Part shown: piece after piece, positions 1 through 5,958 of the stretch
Position numbering within the stretch: the first letter of the stretch is position 1
Layout of the letters: every line of letters begins with the position of its first letter
From: WJLY01 sp964399265
GTDB lineage: Bacteria; Joyebacterota; Joyebacteria; Joyebacterales; Joyebacteraceae
Assembly: GCA_964399265.1 (NCBI GenBank)
Contig: CAYNQF010000091.1
Span: forward strand, 1-9,720
Direction of reading: 5' to 3'
Length of the DNA stretch: 9,720 nt
Notes under the pieces: generated by a model
What the model was told of the DNA's origin: nothing
The model's database searches: none
What the model saw: only the letters and a program-made list of their open reading frames with translations
Position numbers and translations under genes: made by a program

Positions 1-86
1 GCCTGGCCGAGCATGTCGTTCATCTCGGACAGCATCTCGTCCAGAAGCGGCCGGCGCCTGAGCGCCTCTATGAACTCCTTGAACAT
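1..86 (-). CDS. PhoU-like phosphate-transport accessory protein, N-terminal fragment
   Basis: Only the first 28 codons lie in the window; the rest is beyond the left edge. The visible peptide begins MFKEFIEALRRRPLLDEML and continues as a charged amphipathic helix, as expected at the start of a PhoU-like or DUF47-like helical bundle. The start is well supported: an AGGAGG Shine-Dalgarno sequence (complement of 94-99) lies 7 bases before the ATG at 86. That sequence overlaps the TAG stop (98-100) of the Na/Pi cotransporter gene, so the two genes are almost certainly cotranscribed and perhaps translationally coupled. In many bacteria the PhoU domain is fused to the C-terminus of this transporter; here the transporter ends without one, which supports a separate regulatory subunit. 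The family call rests on context plus a short peptide and is moderate. Confidence 0.5.
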   Translation of the reverse strand, partial: MFKEFIEALRRRPLLDEMLSEMNDMLGQ

Positions 87-97
87 GACGTGTCCTC

Positions 98-1255
98 CTA
101 GAACACCTTGTCTATCAGTATAAGCAGTGCCGGCAGTCCGTAGAAGAGCCCCATCACGAAGAGTATGGCGTTCCTCTTGGACCGCACCGCGGCGTCGGCC
201 AGCTTCCTGGCCAGCGCCAGGGGTATGCGCCTTATCGGTCGGAAGGGATAGATGATGATTATGCCCGCCACATTGAACAGGAGATGGACCAGAGCGATCG
301 TGAGCCCTCTCACGTCTCCGGCGAGCGACGCGAGGAGGGCGGTCACGGTCGTCCCGATGTTGGCGCCCAGCGTGACCGGGAAGACCTGCTCGAGTCTGAC
401 GATACCGGCGCCGGCCAACGGCACCATGAGCGACGTCGTCACCGAGCTGCTCTGGATCACCGCGGTGATGCCCGCACCGGCCGCCATTCCGGCCAGGCCG
501 CTCCGTCCCATGAATCTGTCTATGATCACCTCGGCCCGGCCCATCGCCAGTGCCTTGGTCATGCGCACGAGCACGTAGAGCGATCCGAAGAGCAGCAGGA
601 GCGACAGGACGACGACGGGGATGGCCGCGTGCGGTCCGGCGAGCGACTCGGCCACGTGGCCTATCGACTTCACGACGGGGCCCACGGCCTGCTTGACCGG
701 GCTCGCGAAGGTGATCGCCTCTCCGCCGACCAGGAACCCGGCGAGCGCGCTCGCCGACTTCGAGAGGAAGCCGGTGGCCAGCTCCAGCGGGAAGAGGATG
801 AGGACGGACATCACGTTGAAGAAGTCGTGCACGCTTGCCGCCGCGAACGCCCGTCGGAACTCCTCCTTCCTTCCGATGTGTCCCATCGACACGATGGCGC
901 ACGTCACCGTCGTTCCGATGTTGGCCCCCATGATGATGGGTACGGCCCCGTGGATGGTCAGCACGCCCGAGGCCACGAAGCCGACGGTCATCGACGTCGT
1001 CATCGATGAACTCTGGACGATGCTGGTCGCGAGGATGCCGATGAAGAGCCCGACGAGCGGGTTGGACGTCGTAGAGATGAGCTGCTCGGCGAACCCCGCT
1101 CCGAGCATCTTGAACCCGCTGCCAAGGAGGTTGACCGAGAGGAGGAAGACGTAGAGCGTGACGGCCGCGCCGGCCAGACGCAGGAGCGTCTCCCACGCTC
1201 CGTCCCTGCGCCGGCCGAGCATACGCGGTGCTGAGCCCTTCGGGTACTCCGGCAT
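98..1255 (-). CDS. Na/Pi cotransporter family protein (NptA/PhoU-associated type)
   Basis: Integral membrane protein of about 385 residues, from the Na-dependent phosphate cotransporter family (PF02690), which imports inorganic phosphate with sodium. The family's inverted duplication is plain: QSSS at residues 81-84 followed by GANIGTT at 110-116, then a second QSSS at 268-271 followed by GANIGTT at 298-304. Each lies among hydrophobic membrane segments. The QSSS motifs form the re-entrant substrate and sodium site in this family. There is no C-terminal PhoU domain; a PhoU-like gene follows directly. The frame is open to a TTG at 1375, but that TTG lies inside a TTGACA -35 element and the extra 40 residues are Pro/Arg-rich and unlike the family. 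I therefore chose the ATG at 1255; the ATG at 1222 is also possible. Neither has a strong Shine-Dalgarno sequence. The family call is firm, the start is not. Confidence 0.9.
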   Translation of the reverse strand: MPEYPKGSAPRMLGRRRDGAWETLLRLAGAAVTLYVFLLSVNLLGSGFKMLGAGFAEQLISTTSNPLVGLFIGILATSIVQSSSMTTSMTVGFVASGVLTIHGAVPIIMGANIGTTVTCAIVSMGHIGRKEEFRRAFAAASVHDFFNVMSVLILFPLELATGFLSKSASALAGFLVGGEAITFASPVKQAVGPVVKSIGHVAESLAGPHAAIPVVVLSLLLLFGSLYVLVRMTKALAMGRAEVIIDRFMGRSGLAGMAAGAGITAVIQSSSVTTSLMVPLAGAGIVRLEQVFPVTLGANIGTTVTALLASLAGDVRGLTIALVHLLFNVAGIIIIYPFRPIRRIPLALARKLADAAVRSKRNAILFVMGLFYGLPALLILIDKVF

Positions 1256-1315
1256 AGTCTCGTCCGGGGCTCCCTGCCGGGGAGCATCGAGCACGTTGCG
1301 AGTGAGCGGCAGTCG

Positions 1316-1335
1316 GCCTCCGGGAGTTCGGAGGC
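1316..1335 (-). promoter_or_regulatory. hairpin at the 5' end of the Na/Pi cotransporter leader
   Basis: GCCTCCG (1316-1322) and CGGAGGC (1329-1335) form a perfect 7-base-pair stem with a 6-base loop, starting about 5 bases after the predicted transcription start. A second, smaller hairpin lies in the same leader: GCTCCC (1269-1274) with GGGAGC (1280-1285) and a 5-base loop. They may protect the 5' end of the mRNA or affect translation. There is no evidence for a ligand-binding riboswitch. Confidence 0.35.
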
Positions 1336-1346
1336 TTCGGGCGCGG

Positions 1347-1375
1347 ATTCTCACACTCCCGGGGCGCGGTGTCAA
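1347..1375 (-). promoter_or_regulatory. sigma70-like promoter for the Na/Pi cotransporter operon
   Basis: On the minus strand a perfect -35 TTGACA (complement of 1370-1375) is followed by a 17-base spacer and a -10 GAGAAT (complement of 1347-1352, four of six consensus bases). Transcription would start near 1340, leaving a leader of about 85 bases to the ATG at 1255. This position argues against the in-frame TTG at 1375 as the translation start. The site is inferred by eye. Confidence 0.5.
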
Positions 1376-1410
1376 GATTGCATGAGCGTTTCGCCGGCGC
1401 GGCTCCGGGC

Positions 1411-1427
1411 GGCGGGCCAGCCCCGCC
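1411..1427. other. GC-rich dyad between divergent promoters
   Basis: GGCGGG (1411-1416) and CCCGCC (1422-1427) are inverted around CCAGC. The dyad lies in the untranscribed gap between the predicted divergent promoters (about 1376-1466), where an operator could sit. In DNA this GC-rich such a dyad can arise by chance, so the call is weak. Nothing else in the gap stands out. Confidence 0.2.
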
Positions 1428-1466
1428 GTCTACGGACGCACGCGTGTGAACGATGCACGAATCGCT

Positions 1467-1496
1467 TTGACTCGGGCCCCGAACTGACGCTACAAT
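1467..1496 (+). promoter_or_regulatory. sigma70-like promoter for the fumarase operon
   Basis: TTGACT (1467-1472, five of six consensus bases), an 18-base spacer and TACAAT (1491-1496, five of six) make a strong predicted promoter. Transcription would start near 1503, about 50 bases before the ATG of the alpha subunit. Confidence 0.65.
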
Positions 1497-1513
1497 CATT
1501 TCTCCGCTGACCG

Positions 1514-1532
1514 CGCCCGATCGTTTCGGGCG
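1514..1532 (+). promoter_or_regulatory. leader hairpin before the fumarase alpha subunit
   Basis: CGCCCGA (1514-1520) pairs perfectly with TCGGGCG (1526-1532) around a 5-base loop TCGTT. It lies about 11 bases after the predicted transcription start and 10 bases before the Shine-Dalgarno AAGGAGG (1543-1549), so it leaves the ribosome site free. It looks like a 5'-end stabilising stem rather than a repressor stem. There is no U tract after it, so it is not an intrinsic terminator. Confidence 0.4.
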
Positions 1533-1553
1533 GTTTCTACGTAAGGAGGGCAC

Positions 1554-2435
1554 ATGGACAGGGGAAGGCTAGAAGAGAGCCTCCTCGACCTGATCCGTCG
1601 GGCATCCACGTCGCTGCCTCCGGACGTCGTCGCCGCGATGCGTCGCGGCATCGAGGCCGAGGGTTCGGGGACGTCGGCCGCCTCCAGCCTCGAGCTGATG
1701 CTCGAGAACGCGAAGCAGGCCAAGGAGGGCGGTACTCCCATCTGCCAGGACACCGGCGCGCTCATGTTCTTCGTGGAGTACGGTCCCGACTTCCGTCAGA
1801 AGGAGATCGAGGAAGCGGCGAAGGCCGCTACGGCTCGCGCCACCGAGATGTACTACCTGAGACCCAACGCGGTCGACCCGGTGACCGGCGTCAACTCGGG
1901 CAACAACCTGGGCGCCGGCTCGCCGCATTTCCACTTCGACCAGCGGGACGAGGAGGGTCTGCGGGTGCGTCTCCTCCTCAAGGGCGGCGGCTCGGAGAAC
2001 GTCGGGACGCAGTACAAGCTCCCGGACGGAAAGATCAAGGCCGGACGCGACCTCAAGGGCGTCCGCAAGTGCATCATCGACACCGTCTACAACGCTCAGG
2101 GCAAGGGCTGCGCCCCCGGCATCATCGGCGTCGGTCTGGGCGGCGACCGCGGCTCCTCGTTCGGCTGCTCCAAGGAGCAGTTCCTGCGTGACCTCGGGGA
2201 CACGAACCCGGACCCGACGCTCGCCGAACTCGAGTCCGGGCTGATGCAGGAGCTGAACACGCTCGGCATCGGACCGTCGGGGTTTGGCGGGAAGACGACC
2301 GTGCTCGGAGTCAAGATCGGCAAGCTGCATCGTCTGCCGGCCTGTTACTTCGTCTCGGTGAGCTACGCGTGCTGGGCGTACCGCAAGGCGTTCATGAGCG
2401 TCAAGGGAGGGGAGGCGACGTATGATTGGGATTAA
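1554..2435 (+). CDS. Class I (4Fe-4S) fumarate hydratase, alpha subunit
   Basis: Catalytic subunit of 293 residues of an iron-sulphur hydro-lyase that interconverts fumarate and malate in the TCA cycle; it corresponds to the N-terminal part of single-chain FumA/FumB and to TtdA. Three conserved cysteines are in the expected contexts for binding the [4Fe-4S] cluster: Cys64 in PICQDTG, Cys186 in KGCAPGIIG, Cys273 in SYACWAYRK. Other family motifs are NSGNNLGAGSPHFHF (114-128), KGGGSEN (143-149) and GPSGFGGKTTVLGVKIG (240-256). The length is normal for the split form. The ATG follows a strong Shine-Dalgarno sequence closely (4 bases from AGGAGG). The beta subunit overlaps its last 14 bases. Fumarate is the likely substrate, but L-tartrate dehydratase (TtdA) has the same fold and motifs; no tartrate genes are nearby. 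The cluster makes this enzyme oxygen-sensitive, which suits an anaerobic or microaerobic host. Confidence 0.95.
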   Translation: MDRGRLEESLLDLIRRASTSLPPDVVAAMRRGIEAEGSGTSAASSLELMLENAKQAKEGGTPICQDTGALMFFVEYGPDFRQKEIEEAAKAATARATEMYYLRPNAVDPVTGVNSGNNLGAGSPHFHFDQRDEEGLRVRLLLKGGGSENVGTQYKLPDGKIKAGRDLKGVRKCIIDTVYNAQGKGCAPGIIGVGLGGDRGSSFGCSKEQFLRDLGDTNPDPTLAELESGLMQELNTLGIGPSGFGGKTTVLGVKIGKLHRLPACYFVSVSYACWAYRKAFMSVKGGEATYDWD

Positions 2436-3000
2436 GCTCCCCGTCTCCGAGCAGGAGATTCGCAAGCTGAAGGCCGGGGACGAGGTGTCGATCACCGGCG
2501 TAATGATCACGGCGCGCGACGCGGCTCACAAGTACCTCGTGGAGACCAATGGTGAAGAGGTGAAGGACCTGCTGCGCGACGGCATGGTCTATCACTGCGG
2601 TCCGGTCGTCAAGAAGGAAGGCGACAAGTACTCGTTCGTCGCCGCCGGGCCGACGACCAGTATCCGAGAGGAACCCTACGAGGGCCCGGTCATCGCCAAG
2701 TACGGCGTGCGCGGCGTCATTGGGAAGGGTGGCATGGGGGCGGACACGCTTAAGGCGTGCGCCGACCACGGGTGCGTCTATCTCTCCGCCGTCGGCGGCC
2801 TCGCCACGACGCTGGCCCGTTCGGTCGTCGAGGTGCTGGACGTCCACAAGCTGAAGGAGTTCGGCGTCCCGGAGGCCATGTGGGTCATCCGCGTCGAGAA
2901 CTTCCCGGCCGTGGTGACGATGGACTCGCACGGCAACTCGATCCACGATGACATCGAGAGGCTCTCGCACAAGAAGTACGAGGAACTCCTGAGCAAGTAG
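2422..3000 (+). CDS. Class I fumarate hydratase, beta subunit
   Basis: Small subunit of 192 residues, equivalent to the C-terminal domain of single-chain FumA/FumB and to TtdB. It contributes substrate-binding residues to the active site formed with the alpha subunit. Visible family motifs are TARDAAHK (30-37), GPTTSIR (76-82), GKGGMG (101-106), YLSAVGG (120-126) and FGVPEAMW (147-154). The ATG at 2422 lies inside the end of the alpha gene (14-base overlap, different frame), and its GA-rich Shine-Dalgarno sequence (about 2405-2414) lies within the alpha coding sequence 7 bases upstream. This arrangement usually gives translational coupling and matched subunit amounts. The gene ends with TAG at 3000 and no further plus-strand gene follows in the operon. 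The fumarate versus tartrate specificity cannot be proved from this sequence alone. Confidence 0.95.
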   Translation: MIGIKLPVSEQEIRKLKAGDEVSITGVMITARDAAHKYLVETNGEEVKDLLRDGMVYHCGPVVKKEGDKYSFVAAGPTTSIREEPYEGPVIAKYGVRGVIGKGGMGADTLKACADHGCVYLSAVGGLATTLARSVVEVLDVHKLKEFGVPEAMWVIRVENFPAVVTMDSHGNSIHDDIERLSHKKYEELLSK

Positions 3001-3020
3001 TCGCTTCGGAACGGTGACGC

Positions 3021-3040
3021 GGCGCAGCACCGAGTGCGCC
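3021..3040 (+). other. hairpin just after the fumarase beta stop
   Basis: GGCGCA (3021-3026) and TGCGCC (3035-3040) form a 6-base-pair stem with an 8-base loop, 20 bases after the stop codon. No T tract follows, so it may only protect the 3' end of the mRNA or assist the stronger terminator further on. Confidence 0.25.
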
Positions 3041-3098
3041 TGGACACGTTCGGGCCTCGACGCCGCCCGCCTGGGCCGCCTTCGACGCGACCAATGAA

Positions 3099-3128
3099 AG
3101 GCCCCCTGGGCTTCCGCCCCGGGGGCCT
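3099..3128. terminator. probable bidirectional terminator between convergent operons
   Basis: AGGCCCCC (3099-3106) pairs perfectly with GGGGGCCT (3121-3128). After a one-base bulge at 3107, GGG (3108-3110) can also pair with CCC (3118-3120), giving about 11 pairs. It lies in the 213-base gap between the fumarase operon (plus) and the flippase operon (minus), where both need to end. Downstream T runs are poor: CTCCTCACG on the plus strand, and CTTTCATTGG flank on the minus strand. It is therefore a strong stem with a weak U tract, somewhat better for the minus-strand operon. The rest of 3001-3213 holds no gene I can support. Confidence 0.6.
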
Positions 3129-3213
3129 CCTCACGTAACGCGGTGATTCGCCTTCTTGTCAGCAACTCGAGCGTCGGTGAATCGCCCTTGCGCCGGCACG
3201 GCGGGCGCCGGGG

Positions 3214-4761
3214 CTACCGGCGTCCCAGCTTCGCGAACACCTTGCCCATGATCAGCCGGTCCTCGCGCTCCACTCCAAGCGCGGCTATCACGCCGACGAA
3301 GACGGCGTAGGTCGCCGCCAGGACTCCCACCATCGCGAACACCGAAAGCTCAGGAGTGTGTCGCCTCAGCAGGAGGTTTCCGGCCAGCGCCACGAGCGCC
3401 GCCACGGCCACCTTGATGAACGCCCGGCTGTACGGGTGGATCTTGAGGAGCGCGCGAACCTCTATGAGGCCGACCGTGTCTATGACAGACACCGATACGG
3501 CGGTGGCGATCGCCGCTCCCAGCAGCCCGTAGCGCGGGATGAGGAACAGGTTCAGCCCGATGTTCATGCTGGTCACGATCACTATGTTCACGGCGTTGTA
3601 TCTCTGATGCCCCGACATGACGAGCAACGTGCCCACGGTGCCGACGACGCAACGCACGACGACGCTCACCGCGAGCACGAGCAGGGGGACATAGCCGCTC
3701 ACGAACTCGGGCCCGAAGAAGCGGAGGAGATCGTCGCCGAATCCGATGAGCCAGCAGAACGCCGGAACGATGAGAATGAGTATGCCTCTCGTGAGCGACG
3801 AGTAGAGAGAACGCAGTTCCCTGAGCTTGTTGTTGTGGTACAGGTCCGAGATCACGGGAGCGAACGATGCGTTGAACCCCATGAAGACGAGCGCAAGGAC
3901 GTTCGAGATGAGAAACGCCGTGTTGTAGATGCCGACGTCTTCAGACGTTCCCAGGATACCCAGCATCACGCGATCGGATATCGAGAGGCTGTAGTTCATG
4001 AAGCCGACGAACAGCATCATCGAAGCGAATGCCGCGATCTCGCGTCTCGGGGCCGGCATCGAAGACGGTCCGCTGAGCAGGTAGGGGGCCTGCCGCCATA
4101 TCAGCATCAGCATCGTTCCCGCGGAGATGAAGTAGGCGGCCACGAAGGCGATGGTGATGCCGGTGAGGCCCAGGCCGAGGCCTGCAAGAGCGAGGAAGAT
4201 CGCGAGCTTGGTGGTCTTGTTGACGACCTCGAGACAGAACGACTCCTGCGCGGTTCTCTTCAGGGCGCGGAGCGTCTGCCCGAGGACGAGCTGGAACGTG
4301 GCGCCGAGCGTGCCAAGCGCGACGATGGGCATGATGCTGATGAGCCGCGGCTCCTTGAACACCGGGCCGGCAAGGAAGCCTCGAAAGAGAAGGAGCAGAG
4401 CGGCGAACACGACACTCGCGGCGAGTACCAGCCGCGTGCCCGCTCTGAACATGCCGGCGGCGCCCGCCTCGTTGTTCCTGCTCAGGCTGACCGGGATGAA
4501 ACGGACGAACGTGTGGCCCATGCCGAACGACGCCACGAGAGACACGAAGAGCAGGACCGTGGAGGCGATGACGTAGACGCCCAAGAGGTCGGCGCCGAGC
4601 ACCCGCGCGAACACGACGTTCGACGCGAGGCCGATGACCATGCCTATGGCGCGCGACGACATCACGCCGGACGTCTGCTTGGCGACGTGAAGCAGATTGC
4701 GGTCCGTGAGTTCTACCGAGTCGAGCTCTGTCGTCGGGCTGCCTTCAAGTTCCGGCCGCAT
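3214..4761 (-). CDS. Polysaccharide/oligosaccharide flippase (MOP superfamily, Wzx-like)
   Basis: Polytopic inner-membrane protein of 515 residues with hydrophobic segments throughout, about 12-14 by eye. The MOP superfamily (PF01943/PF13440) includes flippases that move lipid-linked glycans from the cytoplasmic to the outer face of the membrane. Family features are the N-terminal block with NVVFARVLGADLLGVY (48-63), SDRVMLGILGTSEDVGIYNTA (from 262), in which Asp263-Arg264 and VGIYN are typical, a helix with FAPVISDLY (300-308), and NIGLNLFLIPRYGLLGAAIAT (from 400). The ATG at 4761 has GGAGGT (complement of 4765-4770) just upstream. The gene is last in a three-gene operon, 24 bases after the hydrolase stop. 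No Wzy polymerase or glycosyltransferase is in the window, so the glycan is unknown; MurJ is less likely because no murein genes are nearby and the motifs fit the Wzx-like group better. Confidence 0.88.
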   Translation of the reverse strand: MRPELEGSPTTELDSVELTDRNLLHVAKQTSGVMSSRAIGMVIGLASNVVFARVLGADLLGVYVIASTVLLFVSLVASFGMGHTFVRFIPVSLSRNNEAGAAGMFRAGTRLVLAASVVFAALLLLFRGFLAGPVFKEPRLISIMPIVALGTLGATFQLVLGQTLRALKRTAQESFCLEVVNKTTKLAIFLALAGLGLGLTGITIAFVAAYFISAGTMLMLIWRQAPYLLSGPSSMPAPRREIAAFASMMLFVGFMNYSLSISDRVMLGILGTSEDVGIYNTAFLISNVLALVFMGFNASFAPVISDLYHNNKLRELRSLYSSLTRGILILIVPAFCWLIGFGDDLLRFFGPEFVSGYVPLLVLAVSVVVRCVVGTVGTLLVMSGHQRYNAVNIVIVTSMNIGLNLFLIPRYGLLGAAIATAVSVSVIDTVGLIEVRALLKIHPYSRAFIKVAVAALVALAGNLLLRRHTPELSVFAMVGVLAATYAVFVGVIAALGVEREDRLIMGKVFAKLGRR

Positions 4762-4785
4762 CGGACCTCCGGATGAGTCGGGCTC

Positions 4786-5958
4786 CTACTGCGTGCCGGC
4801 GCCGAACACGAGTCGGCGCATGACCGTGAACGTGTCGGCTATGCGAGATGGCGAGGGCTCGAGCGGCACGTTCGACATGATGACAGCGTCGGAGTCCTCG
4901 TGTTCGGGGCTGAAACCATGCATCCCCACGGCCGCCCTTGCGCCCATGTAGCTGGGAACGATCAAGGTGCCGGGGTCCAGGAGGAACACCGCGTCTCCGT
5001 ATCTTCGATCCTCGAAGAAGACGCCCTCGGACCTCAGCTCGTCGTCCGAGAGCAGCCTCCCGCGGTCCGACCCACGCAGCATCGCCGTTATCGCGCTCCG
5101 GGCGCGGTCCGTGAGGAACCAGAAACGGGCCATCGTGGCGTCATAGAAGGCCAGATAGTCTCTCTCCATCGTCAGCCCCAGCGAGTTCACGGCCGACATC
5201 ATGTCTACGGTGTTCTCGACCTTCGCCATGCCGTGATCTGAGAAGACGAGCACGTCGACCTCGGAGTATTCGTCGCGGGCGACGGCCACGACCTTCGAGA
5301 GCTTCTTCTCGAGGTCCGATACCGCCCGCGCGACGGCCGCATCATCGTCGACGTGATCGTGAAGGAACGCGTCCATCACGGCGGTGTAGAGGAGGGCGAA
5401 CCGCTGAGGCGCGTCGGCCTTGAGCGAGCCTTCCAGTTCGGCCAGAGCCGTGTCGAGAGGCGTCCTCCAGTTCCAGACCCTGTAGCCGATCCCTTCGTTT
5501 CTCAGTAAGTCGAAGATGGATTCCACAGGCTCGCCGTGGTGCAGCTCGTCGAACGCCTCGGGCGCGTAGATGTCTCTTTTCTCTGAGATGTCGAACTGCC
5601 CGAACAGACGGAACGGAACGCGGTAGAGGTTGTAGTAGCCGGTGAACCCGCTCCACCTGCGGTGGGCCATCGCCACTCGCCTGCGGAACCGCCTGTGCTC
5701 GGCCACGTACCTGGGTACGATCGAGAGGTGCCGCAGCGGCGCGAGCGACGATCGTGGGGAACGGTAGAACATGGCCCAGTGCCCGTGCTCGGCGGGGGAG
5801 AGTCCCGTGAGGATCGTGGGCTGAGCGGCGCAGCTGTAGCCGAGCACCGTCCGCTGTCTGTACTGGTGGGGTGTCAGGTCGCGGAACGAACCCATCTGCT
5901 GCGCGAGCCTCCAGCCCAGTGCGTCCACGAAGAAGGCGAGTGTGATGTGGTCCTTCAT
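4786..5958 (-). CDS. Alkaline-phosphatase-superfamily phosphodiesterase/nucleotide pyrophosphatase-like protein
   Basis: Protein of 390 residues related to type I phosphodiesterase/nucleotide pyrophosphatase (PF01663), two-metal enzymes that cleave phosphate esters. The metal and nucleophile positions can be placed by motif: Asp12 in FFVDALGW; Ser42 in GYSCAAQPTILTG, nine residues before TG as for the Thr nucleophile of NPP enzymes; Asp196 and His200 in VMDAFLH; Asp241-His242 in FSDHGM; His347 in GMHGF. All ligands for both metals appear present, so it should be active. The Asn and His that follow the nucleophile in NPP enzymes are replaced by Ala45 and Gln46. There is no signal peptide or membrane helix, unlike most secreted relatives. 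Residues 66-128 form an Arg-rich stretch. The ATG overlaps the TGA of the upstream gene (ATGA), showing tight coupling. The substrate is unknown; the context suggests a glycan, glycolipid or nucleotide-sugar phosphodiester. Confidence 0.82.
   Translation of the reverse strand: MKDHITLAFFVDALGWRLAQQMGSFRDLTPHQYRQRTVLGYSCAAQPTILTGLSPAEHGHWAMFYRSPRSSLAPLRHLSIVPRYVAEHRRFRRRVAMAHRRWSGFTGYYNLYRVPFRLFGQFDISEKRDIYAPEAFDELHHGEPVESIFDLLRNEGIGYRVWNWRTPLDTALAELEGSLKADAPQRFALLYTAVMDAFLHDHVDDDAAVARAVSDLEKKLSKVVAVARDEYSEVDVLVFSDHGMAKVENTVDMMSAVNSLGLTMERDYLAFYDATMARFWFLTDRARSAITAMLRGSDRGRLLSDDELRSEGVFFEDRRYGDAVFLLDPGTLIVPSYMGARAAVGMHGFSPEHEDSDAVIMSNVPLEPSPSRIADTFTVMRRLVFGAGTQ

Noticed and set aside
284..1009. 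241-codon plus-strand frame opposite the Na/Pi cotransporter
   Set aside because: It is a His/Arg/Glu-rich shadow frame. The minus strand carries the duplicated QSSS and GANIGTT motifs.
1569..2510. 313-codon minus-strand frame opposite the fumarase alpha subunit
   Set aside because: It is a shadow of a strongly conserved enzyme on the plus strand, with biased composition and no recognisable domain.
3206..3222. hairpin with the flippase stop codon in its loop (CGCCGG / CCGGCG)
   Set aside because: It is a 6-pair stem in very GC-rich sequence overlapping coding DNA. It could affect termination of translation, but chance is enough to explain it.
3358..4776. 472-codon open frame on the plus strand opposite the flippase
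   Set aside because: Its product is almost all Arg, Glu, Asp and His with no motif. It is the antisense shadow of a membrane protein in GC-rich DNA; the minus-strand flippase has clear family motifs and a Shine-Dalgarno sequence.
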